From the NCBI GenBank assembly GCA_905178155.1, contig CAJINV010000011.1:2857531-2921530 (forward strand): a DNA stretch of 64,000 bases, in the 5' to 3' direction. Of the stretch, positions 11,248 to 22,600 are shown in pieces (position 1 is the stretch's first letter; each line of letters opens with the position of its first letter). A program made the position numbers and the translations under genes. This DNA is from Amoebophrya sp. A120. Lineage: Eukaryota > Sar > Dinophyceae > Syndiniales > Amoebophryaceae. The notes beneath the pieces are model-generated. The model saw nothing but the letters and a program-made list of their open reading frames with translations. It searched no databases and was not told the origin of the DNA.

Positions 11248-13400
11248 AATCGCCGAACGAGGGCCGTCCACAGAGGGAAACTGTTGAAACTACCCGAAGA
11301 ACAGACGTTTGCGTTGCTTCCTCGTGCTTCTACTTGCGATATCTTCGTGTTCGTGCTCGTGCGTAGCACAATGACGACGCGCCGGGAGCACCCACTGTTC
11401 AAGCGTTGAGGTGGAGGTCCTTGTGGCGGACAAAACGCGCCTCGTCCATCTCGCTGTGATGATGTTGTAAAGATGTGTAGCGAGCAAAAGCACTGCGGAT
11501 CGTACTTCTATTATACGCAGTTTATACTTCCTCCGCGTTCATCCGTGGTGGAGGTGATGAACTTCTGCTTGTGTTGGTGATTTTCGTTCCTTTAGCTCCC
11601 TTGCCAAGGCCAGGGTCCTCACGGAGAAGCGTGAGCTTTTACTCCTAGGCCAGGCCTGATCGGATCAGGCCTGGCTCCTTACTGTAACTCTGCGCACGCG
11701 CGAACAGGAATACGATCTGGTAGATAACAACTTCAGTGTCCTTTATATTAGCTCCGGTTGCGTGCTGTCCTTTTTCGAAGCTAGAGAAGCTGCTGCGTGT
11801 CCTTTTGCGAAGGCACTACCGTGACCACTTCCTTTGGCTTCTGTTGTGCTCCTTTCTGATTGGAATTCTTATCAACATGGCTTACTTCTCGATTGCGATT
11901 TTCCCTTTCCATGCCGTTGACGTAGGTATAGCGCCGTGCGAACCTTCCACGCAACGCAAGTTGTTCAGTTGGTTGGTTCTGGTTCGGCTCGTCAAGTCGT
12001 GTTAGAATTTGCCGGAGGCACAAGAAAAAAATTGTGTTGGTGGTACGTACACGTAGATGATCATGATGAGAAAACATGTAGTATAAAAAAACGTGGTTTT
12101 AGTTTTCGGCGTGTGGTTCGTCATGCTCTTTCTGATCGAATCCCATACTCGTCGACTTCGTGATTGCTGTTCCCCTTCCCGCGAAGGGCGCCAATCGATG
12201 TCAAATACGGCCGGAGGAGAATAGGGGAAAACGAGGAACGGATTGTTGTGAGAGCAATAAGCGTAAGGTGTCAAATAGAAGCATCCGAGTGGTCAAGGAA
12301 TAGTAATGTCATACTGAAAGAACTGAAAGTGGATAAAAAGTCAAAAGGTCCAAGGAGGTAATGGTAAATTGAAAACAACATCCATAAGAGGCGTGGCCCA
12401 TGATCAGAATGAAGAACAAATACAAAAGCTACATATATATATTTCTTACGGTAATTTTAATATACTAAGTACGTATACCGTGGGAAAACCGAGGACTACC
12501 AACAAACAAAGCTGTACTCACTTTGTCAATGTGGTATTTTCGTACAACTATCGAGATTCTGTAAAGGCCCGTGGCGATTATTTACACAGAATTAGCAGAA
12601 ATCAATCAAGTTGCTTCCCATCCTATATTCCAGTGTACGACTAGAGGCTCAAGTTCACAAATAAGTTTAAGAAGCCCCTTGCTACGCGCCTGTAGACAGA
12701 GGGACCATATTTTTTCCGCTGGAATAAGATGCCGTTTTGGATGAAATCAACAGATTGGAAAAACGTACAACATGAGAATCAGAATGAAACAAACGCAATC
12801 CGGAGTGATCTCGAGGTGAATGTCCTCTCCTGAGGCCAACAACAAGTGTTTTTCTTTCCTGTTCTTTCACATGACATTACCAGTGACTGCTCGATCATCT
12901 GAGTAGCGTCAACACAGACGAAATATGCTGCCGGACGTCAAAGCCTATCGGGGTTGAGGTTGTTCATTGGTCTTCAAATTTACGCCGGGCAAATGTCGCA
13001 CTTCAATCAGGAGGGCATTGATTTTTGCACAGCCACAGCACTTGGCCCGGCATTGGTTCATTGATTTTTCGCAAGGATTGCGCAAGACTTCATTTGATAA
13101 CATTCTTCCGAATTGTATTCAGATTCGAAAGCCATGCTGTGCGAATATCGCAACATACAAGCAACATCTCCAGTTGGGAAAAAAAAAGAATGGCTTTTTG
13201 TTTATTTCCATGAATGAAATAAGTAGCCTCCACGACTGGAATAGCCTAGATTTTTTTCCTGTGAGTTCGTGCCTTGTGCATTTTTGTTCCGGTCGTGGTA
13301 AGATGAAATAGAGCAGCGACAGCTACAACATCTCTCTGCAACAGCAGACCATCCACAGCTATTCGACCACGCCGGCGGTCGTACTACTCTCAGTCCTCGT
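11248..13400. other. Intergenic, no convincing gene
   Basis: A short minus-strand ORF at 11493-11290 could be a 5' exon of the giant gene, but an in-frame stop separates them. A near-perfect palindrome lies at 11649-11675. The rest, becoming AT-rich towards 12.3-13.3 kb, shows only short unconvincing ORFs. The last 200 bp may hold the C-terminal codons of the phosphatase gene. Confidence 0.5.
11649..11675. repeat. Near-perfect palindrome, 13-bp arms
   Basis: GCCAGGCCTGATC and its exact complement are separated by a single G. Because the arms are so close it would form a cruciform or a hairpin in RNA. No T-tract follows, so a terminator is not implied. Confidence 0.85.
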
Positions 13401-13401
13401 T

Positions 13402-16400
13402 TTATCCCACGAGAAAAGTGTTACAGTTACACATTTGTAGGCAATTCAGCAACACAAATGTCCCTGCATGAGAGAGAAAACTTGTAATGCAGAAATCCTA
13501 CGGGAAAACACCTATGAAACGAGGCTTCTATGCATATCCGGCATGACAGAGCTTGTCTGTCTTGCTTGGCCTGCAACACAATGTGTAACTGTAACACTTT
13601 TTTTTTGCAATACGTTTTCGTTTCCACCCTCGGAAGGCACGGAGTCCTCCTCATCGTGTAGATCCACTTCGTCCACAGCATCGACGAAATCCTCTTCATC
13701 ATCGACGTGCACACCAGCAGCGGTGGATGTGGCTCCTTCGCAGAGATTTGAGGTCAGCGCCCCCGTAGCCGTAGACGTTCTTGCTGCATCAACTCGGAGT
13801 TCACATGCGCCGACGCTCGGTTCTTGTCCTGTGAGACCACTGGTGCTCGTCAAAAGCGGTGCCAAGTGAGTCGGGTGCGGCGCGGCGCTCGCCGCAAGCA
13901 AGGTTGGGGGCGCTGCATGTTGTGTAGGTACGAATCGGGATGGTGCAGCAAGGTGGGCATCAGGTATTGCACTGCCACCTGGTGCTGTATTCTGCATTGG
14001 CTTGGAGCCTTGATGTAGTTGCCAAGGTGTTATTGCAGTCATACTACCAGTACTAGTTGAATTTGTGCCGTTTCTGGCGCTCTCCGCCCCGCCCCCTGCA
14101 ACTGCTTCTAGTTTTGTAGCGGGGACGACTACTGGCTGAACAACGGAAAAAGCAGGAGCGGAGGGCCGCGTGAGTTTGTCTTCACATGCAATTCTTTCGT
14201 CCTCCACTTGCATACTTGTTTCAAGGGTCGCCGTGCTAGTGCCGCCACTCTTCATCTCAGCCGTAGTATTTTTGCCGAGGACGGTCGTATGTTTATTCGG
14301 GAGGACGGTGCTTGCGACATGCTGCCCGGCACGACCTTCCTGCTTCGCGTTTATTCCTGTTCCTGTTTGCATCAAGTCCTCTCGTGAAGAAGATGTCGTG
14401 TAATAGCCCGGCGCAGCGGATTTTAAAATCGCACTGCGGCCGTGCGCACGCGGACCAGCAGGAACTTGCTGCTGGCCTTGCTTTTTCGCCGGCTTGCTGT
14501 TGCTGTTTGGAGCTGCACTTGAAGCAGGCTTCACATACAGGTCAAAGACCACCACAAGCGGTTTATGGTCGCTGCCTTGCTGCTCCTATCCTCTGCAAAT
14601 GTATCGCACTCGCAGTAATTACAACCAAGCATGACAAGGCCCACCTTCTAATATCTGATCTAGCATGACAAATTGTATATTTTCTTGAAAAAATTTGTAA
14701 TGCAGTTCATACGTAGTACGATGCTTTTGCAATGCATAGCTCCGAAACGACCACAATATCCAGCTCATCCACGTGAAGCTGGTCGACGGCGCCCCCGCGT
14801 GGCTGGAACAAGAGAACCCGGTCTGCCGCCGCGGGGAAGTGAAACCTGAGAAAAGGGAAGATGAACCCGTGTGGTTGTGCAATTGCAACCAGGTCAAAAT
14901 TCTATTCAACGTTTATACGTTTTCACATCATGCAGCAGAGGATGACGCGCCGCAACTCTCTCTGTCCCACTGCCGCTTTGATACAACATCAGCAATTTCT
15001 TCGTACCTTTTGAACCGCTTTCCCTCGTCGGCACGGTCTCTGTAGAGAGCGCCTGGCCCCTCAAACGCGGAAATTCGGTCCAGGGCGGCGGCGTAAGCGT
15101 CGCGCGGCTCTCCGTTTGCAGATGAACCTGTATTTGTGCAAGAAGAGTTCTTGTCTACCTCGAAATGCTCGGTGTTTGAAGAAAACGACACCACAGCCGC
15201 GGACTGCTCGTAGTAACTGCCGCTGCGCTATCAAATGGAAATATGTCTGGGTCTGGAAATTTGGAATTTGTAATGCTAGCTTTTCATACCTAGGAAATCT
15301 GTACTGCATAACCAACAAAAGTCGCGGCCTCTTTTGTACACAGTTTCTCATGCGGGCTGCCTATGAGATTTTGTTCTGCAAAGTTGTCATGCTGGGCTGC
15401 ATTCGAAAGTGTTTCCATCATCCACATTCTAGCATCACATTCACAAGTTTCCAGACCCAGACATATTTGCAATGCATATCCGCGTGCGCCGGTCCAGGCT
15501 GTTCGGTTGGTTCAACACGTGTGCCATGTTATCCTGTGCAAAAGTATCGTACGCGTATAGATGCAAGTCTTGCATTACAAATCTTTTTATTAGGGCAAAT
15601 CCGCATGACAAATTCCATTTCTCATGCTAAGGAAATTTGTATTGCAATTTATACTAGTACGATACTTTTGCAATGCATACATGTCTTCCACGGACAGCGG
15701 GTGTTTCTGCTCGTAGTTCTCATGAAATTTGTAGGTGACCCAGTGCTGGGTCCCGCACGCGGTCGAAAGGTCAATCCAGTTGCCCGTGCCCTCGACGAGG
15801 CGATTGGATATCGCTGCGCAGTACCGGCGGTCCCGCAGGGTCTCCGTTAGCAGGTCCTTCACAACCAATCGGCCTTGTTGTTTCGACGTCCCATACGTGC
15901 TGGTGTTCAGAGAAGACTTAAACTGGTGGTGGTGGTCCTGCGGAGATGTAGTTGAAGCAGTCGACGCGACGGCTCGCCCTCCGGCATGAAAGTTACCACC
16001 ACGGCGCTGTTGTGGCGCTGCGGAAGTACTCGAAGTTGTAGTAGAAGCCCCGCCCGATGGACCACGACTATGTTGCATAGTTATTCCCGGATCGAACAGA
16101 AGAAGCGTTCGGGAGTTTACATCTCCCGAAAGCATCACCAGTGTGTCATTGTCAAGCATCCCGGCCTCGGCGGCGCGCGCCAGCATCCGTCGGAGGTTCC
16201 GCGCCATCACATACTTGCAGCTTTCCAGGACGTCATTGTTGCCGCGCGAAAGAGCATGCTTTTTCTCAGGCTGCGGCTGCGGAGGAACTGCATGTGAAGA
16301 ACCAGCCTCGTGCGCACGTGCAAAGTTCGATGGAATGCCGTTGACCTCACCATTGCGTGGTCCAGAAGTACCGTTAGATGCGGTAGAAGGGCCAGAGCCG

Positions 16401-18622
16401 CCACTTTGGTAGTTGTAAAGGTTTTGACGGTAGAAGTCTGGCGGCTCCGGGACGACCATAGTACGCGGCTGGTGCGGCCCATGCTGATACTGTGAGGAGC
16501 CAGCCGGAAGCGGCCGTATCCTGTCTGTACTACTTGGATGGACCGAAGTGGAGGTCCCTGTGTGGTTCATCTGATTGTACAACGACGAGGCCGTCGACCC
16601 GTTTATCGCAGATGTTTCCCCAGATAAACTCGACGTAGCCACTGGTGCGGCTTTCTTTCCCCTATCATCTACTCTAGACCGAGAATCAGAACCTCCCGCA
16701 GATGAACAAGACGAAGACGACGCAACAATATGATCTTCCGGCGCAAAATGACTACTCCCGGGTACGCAGTGGGGGAAGTATTCTTCTCCGTTGCGCCACC
16801 CGACGTCGTACGTGTTTTGTTCGAGATGCCGCGCGATCTTTCCGATCGGGAAGTGGGCGCCGATGCACAGAATTTTCACCTTGCTGTTGCGCAGCCGGAG
16901 TTCCTTGCCCGAGAAGGCCTTCTTCGGGTTTGGAATGTTCTCGTGTTCCGGGCAAATGCCGAAAAACGTCTTCGGCTGTGGCTGGAACACGGAGCTCTTC
17001 GCGAGGAGCAAGGTTTTCAGATTTCCGTTCCAGTTGGTCGCCAGTTTCGCGGTCAGCGACTGCCACATGCCCCCGCCGAATTTCTCCTGGTGCTCGATGC
17101 GCGTGCTATGAGAGTGCACAACTCCCCGTCCCCCTCATTTGTATGGCAAGAACAGCAACACAAACAACAGCAGCTAAGTGCCTTCCGCATGACAAACCGG
17201 ACATGGATTGTAGTCCTGTGTGAGTGTCCGAAACTTGTCATGCAAAAAGTGCTTAAAGCCACCAAGTAGATTCGGTATTTTGCATTACAAATGAGGGGGA
17301 GGGGGAGTTGTGCAATCTCATACGCGTTCGTCTGCTCGCAGATGTCCAGTCCGCGCTTGTCCGCGAGCTGCTTCTTCCACTTCTTCACAAAAGGGGTCAA
17401 AGCGCTCTGCGTCTCCGCAAAGGAGAAAAAGATCAGATCGCGGGTCGTCGCAGGGGACTCGATCATGTCAGATGAGGATGCTTCTAGGGCGGGGGGCATC
17501 TCGAAAGAACGACCTCCAAATCGTGAAACATTGCTCGCGGGTCCCCTTGGGTTTCTTGACATTTGGATTTGGTCAACAGCATAATCATGATACACGTGTG
17601 CACTACTACTACTCCCGTTGGTGTTTGTCCTTACAAATTGCGGTTCAGAATTTTGAGAGCCTGGTGGCTGTTGATGCTGCGACGACGTGTAATCAACACG
17701 TCGATTCGGCTGCTCGTGCTGCAGTGCAGTGTGGTCTGTACCACTTCTACCGGCGCTCCACCTTCCATCCGGCGGAGGGCCTCCCGATGTGGTGCGAGTG
17801 GTCGTGCTACTTGAGGTGCGCGACGCGAACGATACCCGAGGACCCGGGAAAGGAGCATGGTGCTGTTCTGCGAACAAGATCGAAGATGAGCGACCTCCTG
17901 TCTTACAACTAGTACTCGAACACGAAGACGCGGTCGACGACACCCGCGCGAGGCGGTGAATCCCTTTCTTGAACTGCACCTGCTCTTCTTCCTCGTCGGT
18001 GGACGACACAGACGAATCCGAATCCGTAGAGGAACCGCCTCTACTTTTATTCCCTCGTCCCGCATAATACAGCCGATCCCCACTTCCATGCACCGTCCCC
18101 CCACCGCGGACCGACACGATCGAAGCAGTGAGACGACGGCGCGGGTTCTCGTTCGGTAAACCAGAGGTGGAGTTGTGGTCGTCTCCACTAGGAGGGGAGG
18201 CGGAAGTTGCAGCCAAGCGGGAATGATTCGACGGCGGGGTCGTGTGCGTAGTCTGTGATGTTGTAGTGGCTGTGCCTCCACCTGCAGACGGTGGTTTTCT
18301 GCAGCTTGAGCGTCCCTGGCTGGATCTGGTCGGCTCCTTCACTACATTTTTGCCCCTACTCGCCTATCCAGGAAAAAAGACCGATACCCATCCATTTTTT
18401 GCATGACAAATACAGGATTTTATGCACGTTTTGCATGGCAAATTGGCTGGGGATTGGTGTTTTTGTGGATATCGCCCCTGGGTCTTCCACTTCCACGGGA
18501 ACAGGCACCAACAGGTCGGTGATCTCCAAATTACTGTTGTTGCCCATGTTGAAAGTGTACACACAGCAGCGGATCCGCTCCCCTAAGTCGTGGTGGTCGT
18601 GGAGGCCAGCATCATGCTCCAT
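13402..18622 (-). CDS. Inositol-polyphosphate-5-phosphatase-like (EEP superfamily) protein
   Basis: The endonuclease/exonuclease/phosphatase fold is recognised from ordered motifs: VYTFNMGN near the N-terminus, FFSFAETQ (catalytic Glu region), CIGAHFPIG, MLSGDVNSR (GDxN), VTYKF, AADRVLLF and SDHKPLVVVFDL. This order and the final SDH match inositol 5-phosphatases, which remove the 5-phosphate from inositol phosphates or phosphoinositides. Ser/Gly/His-rich spacers separate the motifs, making the protein about 1340 aa. Exons: 18622-18472, 18359-17323, 17101-15680, 15524-15479, 15223-14947, 14845-14739, 14581-about 13607. Five gaps are introner-like elements; 14946-14846 is a GT-AG intron. All phases agree. 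The start is ATG 18622. The C-terminus past the element at 13414-13606 is unresolved: all three frames end, after 4, 17 or about 66 residues. Substrate is not predictable. Confidence 0.75.
13414..13606. mobile_element. Introner-like element, GTGTTACAGTTACAC ends, about 193 bp
   Basis: The inverted termini are AAAAGTGTTACAGTTACAC and its complement, with unequal A/T tracts that blur the edges. It is related to the family at 9621-9763. It sits near the 3' end of the phosphatase coding region. Confidence 0.8.
14587..14738. mobile_element. Introner-like element, TATCCTGTGC family, 152 bp
   Basis: The ends are TATCCTCTGCAAATGTATCG and the complement of CGATGCTTTTGCAATGCATA. The target duplication GCTCC (582-586 and 739-743) is perfect. 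Removal joins the codons for VVSE to QQGSDH, directly in the catalytic SDH region of the phosphatase. Confidence 0.93.
15229..15478. mobile_element. Introner-like element, TATCAAATG family, 250 bp
   Basis: The ends are TATCAAATGGAAATATGTCT and the complement of AGACATATTTGCAATGCATA. The flanking 5-mers are TGCGC and TCCGC (4 of 5 match when read as GCGCA/GCGGA). Removal of the element plus one 5-mer keeps the phosphatase frame. Confidence 0.9.
15530..15679. mobile_element. Introner-like element, TATCCTGTGC family, 150 bp
   Basis: The ends are TATCCTGTGCAAAAGTATCG and the complement of GATACTTTTGCAATGCATA. The target duplication CATGT (525-529, 680-684) is perfect. It lies only 51 bp from the element at 15229-15478, leaving a 46-nt exon between them. 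Confidence 0.95.
17107..17322. mobile_element. Introner-like element, TATGAGAGTGCACAACTCCCC family, 216 bp
   Basis: The terminal repeats TATGAGAGTGCACAACTCCC and the complement of GGGAGTTGTGCAATCTCATA continue into a CCCCTCATTTG block. The flanking 5-mers are CGTGC and CGCGT (imperfect). Deleting element plus 5 bp is the only simple choice that keeps the phosphatase frame. Same family as 54378-54612. Confidence 0.88.
18365..18471. mobile_element. Introner-like element, TATCCA family, 107 bp
   Basis: This is the shortest element found. The ends are TATCCAGGAAAAAAGACCGA and the complement of TTGGTGTTTTTGTGGATA, with inner ATCCATT/TGGGGAT blocks. The target duplication TCGCC (360-364, 472-476) is perfect. 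It separates the first phosphatase exon (VYTFNMGN motif) from the second; removal is in frame. Confidence 0.9.
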
Positions 18623-19634
18623 AATTGCTCTTTATTGGATGAGTCGTTCTTCTTCTGGCAAATAACGTGGAAATCGAAGTAAGTAAAATGATAGGCAACG
18701 AGGTAGTAGTCCAGTACGTGATCGAGGCCGAAGGATCTTCACCTTGTATTTCTATAAAAAGTTAAGATGTTTGAGTTTGTCTTTGCGTACTTGTGATCTT
18801 TAAGACAACAACAAAAACAGCACGAAGGTGGATCAACATGTCAATGTCACATCAGAGAAACGGTAGCGAGAAAAGGAAAACAAAGGCGAGTTTCACATTT
18901 AGGTTTACGGTAGAAGAAAAAACAGAAGCCATGCCTTTCAGAAGTTGATGTGGGCATCGCGTTCACGATCACGAGAAGATCAAAGCTGATTCCGCACGAG
19001 CATAAGTAGATGAACTACACCACCCAACGCTAGTATCTGTTAAGAGCAGTGTCGAACGGCCATGCGAGTGCCACTTGTAGCAGACACGACTGCATGCCAG
19101 AATTGCTACCTCGAGGCATGTATTGATTTGTGACCAAAACTTGCATACTTGGAAACTATCTACTGAGCCTTCAATTGTACACGAGACACTACAAAGCGGC
19201 CATAAAGCAGCGCTGTGCTTGTTTTTTCATTCTGGTATATTGGACATAGACATTGACACTCTGAAGGCAGCCGATCGACAAGTGTCTTGCCTCTTTTCTT
19301 CGCTTTGTTTTCGTCATTCTCCTAAAGAGACACTCAAATCAGCAGCTGGCTAATCATTTCTAATGCACTTGCTATGTTAATGAGATTCATTACTTTATGC
19401 GTTCTTATTCTTTCATCTGCGAAGATTTTTACACTCTCACTCTGTACGCTCACTGACAACAAGATTGCTTATTTATGTACCAGATTTGTTTATTCACACG
19501 AACTCGAATTGAGCACAACAAGCACAAAAGACAATTGGAATTGGTTTGAAAACATTGATATCGACATCATTATTCTTGACAACTCGCACATAGACCATAT
19601 CCCTTCGCGCCGCCGGTTTATTTCCTGTTCATCT
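18623..19634. other. Intergenic, AT-rich, no convincing gene
   Basis: About 1 kb separates two minus-strand genes. Short plus-strand ORFs (for example 19374-19727) have no recognisable motif and partly overlap the 3' end of the next gene. No RNA gene or repeat family member was seen. Confidence 0.5.
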
Positions 19635-22600
19635 TCAGAACTGCAGCGGAATCAGCGCCTCCTCGATCGCTCCCGTGGGCGCGTCTGCGGTGATGTCGAC
19701 CACTTTTTTCAAGCGGGTCAGTTTTGATTCGTTATAAATCAAATGCGACATCGGTCCGCGCAGCTTCGCCTCGCGTGGTGTTTCCAGCGCTGCAAGCAGC
19801 GTGTTATTCTGGTTATTCATTTTCGAGCCGTTCCTACCTGCGTCGTCGACCAGACCCTTGCTGCTCGTCGTCCCCCGCCGTCCACCCGCGATGGTGGCCC
19901 GTGGATTCGGGCTTGCCTTCAAAAACGCGGGCGTCGCCTGGGCCATAGAGAGGCTCGTCCGCGCGTTAGCCGCCGGGCTTTTTGCAAGCGAGCCGGCGGC
20001 TGTTGTTGTTCCCGCGGAGCCGGGCCTTTGTACTACTACATCATCTTCGTCTCCCCATGGGTCGGCTTGGTTCAGCGTGTTGGTCACGACTTGAAACTGC
20101 ATCGCGGGTAAGCCGTCGCGGCACCGCTGGATCATATCGCGGAGGTCGGCGTCGGAAGGAAGGTGGAAACAGGGCCAGGCCGGGCATTCCCACACGACGG
20201 ACGGAGCCTTCAGCTCCGCGTTTCCGAGGACTTCGTAGGCCTGTGGTCGTAATATTCTTTTCGTCTCAAAGTCAAATGTTTTGCCTATCAGGTTCAAATG
20301 AGAAGTAGCACGTTGAAAGAGAAATAACTTCCCAAGGATCTTTCTCTTTGAACAATAGGATCTTTCTCTTTGAACAACAAAGTTGACCTCAGCATTAACA
20401 CGCCTTATACCTCCCTCTCAGCTCGCCACTCTCGAATTTCGCCCCACCAGTCCTCTAGTTGCTGTGCGTAGCCCCGCAAATGCGGCACGAGGTAGTAGCG
20501 CTTCATCCGGAGTTCTTGGGTTATGAACGCCATGCGCACGTCCGCCGGCTGCTCCAACGCGTGCAGGTGAGCCTGTTAGAGTCAGTCATGTTTTTGTATA
20601 TGCGAACATCCGCTGGACTTCAAATGAGCATATGAACTTCGCAATCGTCATCACGTCATCTGTGATATCGTGATCAAAAATAGCAATACATACCGAAAAG
20701 TCCATATCCAGATGATCCCCGGCACCACCCCTTCCCCCCTTGGCGTGATGTGGTTTCTCCTTAGAGTGCGTGACACTCCTTCGTCTCTGCCCGGTGGTCG
20801 CGGCCCCACCGTGGTGTGCTGCGGTCGTTTTGCTTGTGTTGTTATGCTTGTCCTTGCTTCCCTGCGCGCCGGTTGTTGCTGTGCTATGCTCTTTTTCCTT
20901 ACTGCGCCTTGACGTGCTGACGCCGTGGTTCTGGAGTCCAGCGTGGGATCTCAGATCGACCGAGGCGGTTGGATTATGATTGTTCTGATAGAAGTCCTTG
21001 TCTGCTGTATGTGTTGTTCCTCCTGAAGCATTTCCACCCGCCGCCTCTGCTTTATTCTTATGGTCCTTCTTCGCATGGTGGTGGTGGTGGTCCTTTTTCG
21101 GCATCACTGTCCCTCCGTGCATCGCCACCAACTCCTGCAGCAAGATCTCGTGCTCCATTTCCAACCATCTCGCCGCAGTCTCCTGTCGGTGCCGTTCGAG
21201 TTTCTCGAAACTGCGGCGCCAAAACCGCTGTATTTTGATCATCGCACCGTGAAATTTTCGGATGGTGATCATAAACTTCCCGCCCTCGCTCCACAACTTC
21301 ATGCAGTGAAAAATCGCCGCCGCTTTTTTTCGCCGCAGCATTACCCGGGCCCGCAACGCGATCGGCCGTTGGATCTCGGCAAACCTTTTTTTAACGTAGT
21401 ACTAACAGTGTTAAGTGACGACGGTGAAGTAGTATTTTTGGAAATGTTGAGTCGGCAATATTAATTTGAAGTGACGAGGCTAAAGTGATTTTTTCCATAT
21501 GTTGCGTCGGCAGTTTTTTTGAAGGGCGAACTACAAATCATTATTCCGTAATCGTATACAGCGCTGCAGGACGAAGCAGTAAACAGAAAGACGAAAAGAG
21601 CATCTGCCTAAAAAAAACTTTACCTCGCCATGGTCGCGGGCTGTTGGAAATCCTTGATGAAGGCTTCCCAGGCGATGGCCTGCCGGCGCTTTTTCCGGAG
21701 CATTGATCCCACAGAAAAAAGCAGCAGGGAGGGCATATTTGTAATGCAAAAACAAGTACACAGAAGAATCTGTCATGGGCGGCCGCATAGCATGCTGTTT
21801 AGGATAATACGCAATGCAGATTTCTCTGTATATTCATTTTTGCATTACAAAAATGACCTGCCTGCTTTTTTCTGTGTGCTAGCATTACCCGCAACGCCAT
21901 GGCGATTTCCTCGCGCTCGGTCATTGCAACGGGCTCCTCTTTCTGTTCCCGGAGCTGGGTGTGCTTGCTGTCCATCTGGTCGAGGGGGATGGTCAGGGCG
22001 GTCAGCATGTACCAGAAAGTCGTAACGAGGTTTGTTTTCAGCTGTACATTCGTCTTGTCATGGAGAAGGTCTTCTTGGAGACTGATAAGTAGTGTTTTTC
22101 GAATTCGAACAAAGAGGAAGAACAAGAAAAACAAATGCAAATCATTTTACTGGTACAGCAGATATTAAATTCGCACCGCGTCGCTCTACTTGTGCCTTCA
22201 CGAGGCTGAAGTACAACTTGCACTTACCTGATCGCCAAAGGATTTCCCTCCGTCATATTCGTCCTTTTTATCCCCGCAAACGCAAATTTCCCGTCCGCCC
22301 CCGCTTTTGGCGACAAGAGACTCGCTCGAGACGTCGGCGACAAGGGTGACCGCGACGACGCCGGGGACGCGCTGGCTCCACCGCTATCCTGTGCAAAAGT
22401 ATCGTAAGTACTCGTTGTGTTGCAATCATGCATTACAAATCCTTTTCTTAGGGTCAATCCGCATTACAAATTTCATTTGTCATGCTGAGGAAATTTGTCA
22501 TGCATTTATAGGAGTACGATACTTTTGCAGTTCATAACCGCCTCCCTTCATGGATCTCGGCGATCTCGAGCGCTCCCGCTTCAGCGAACTGGCGGACCGC

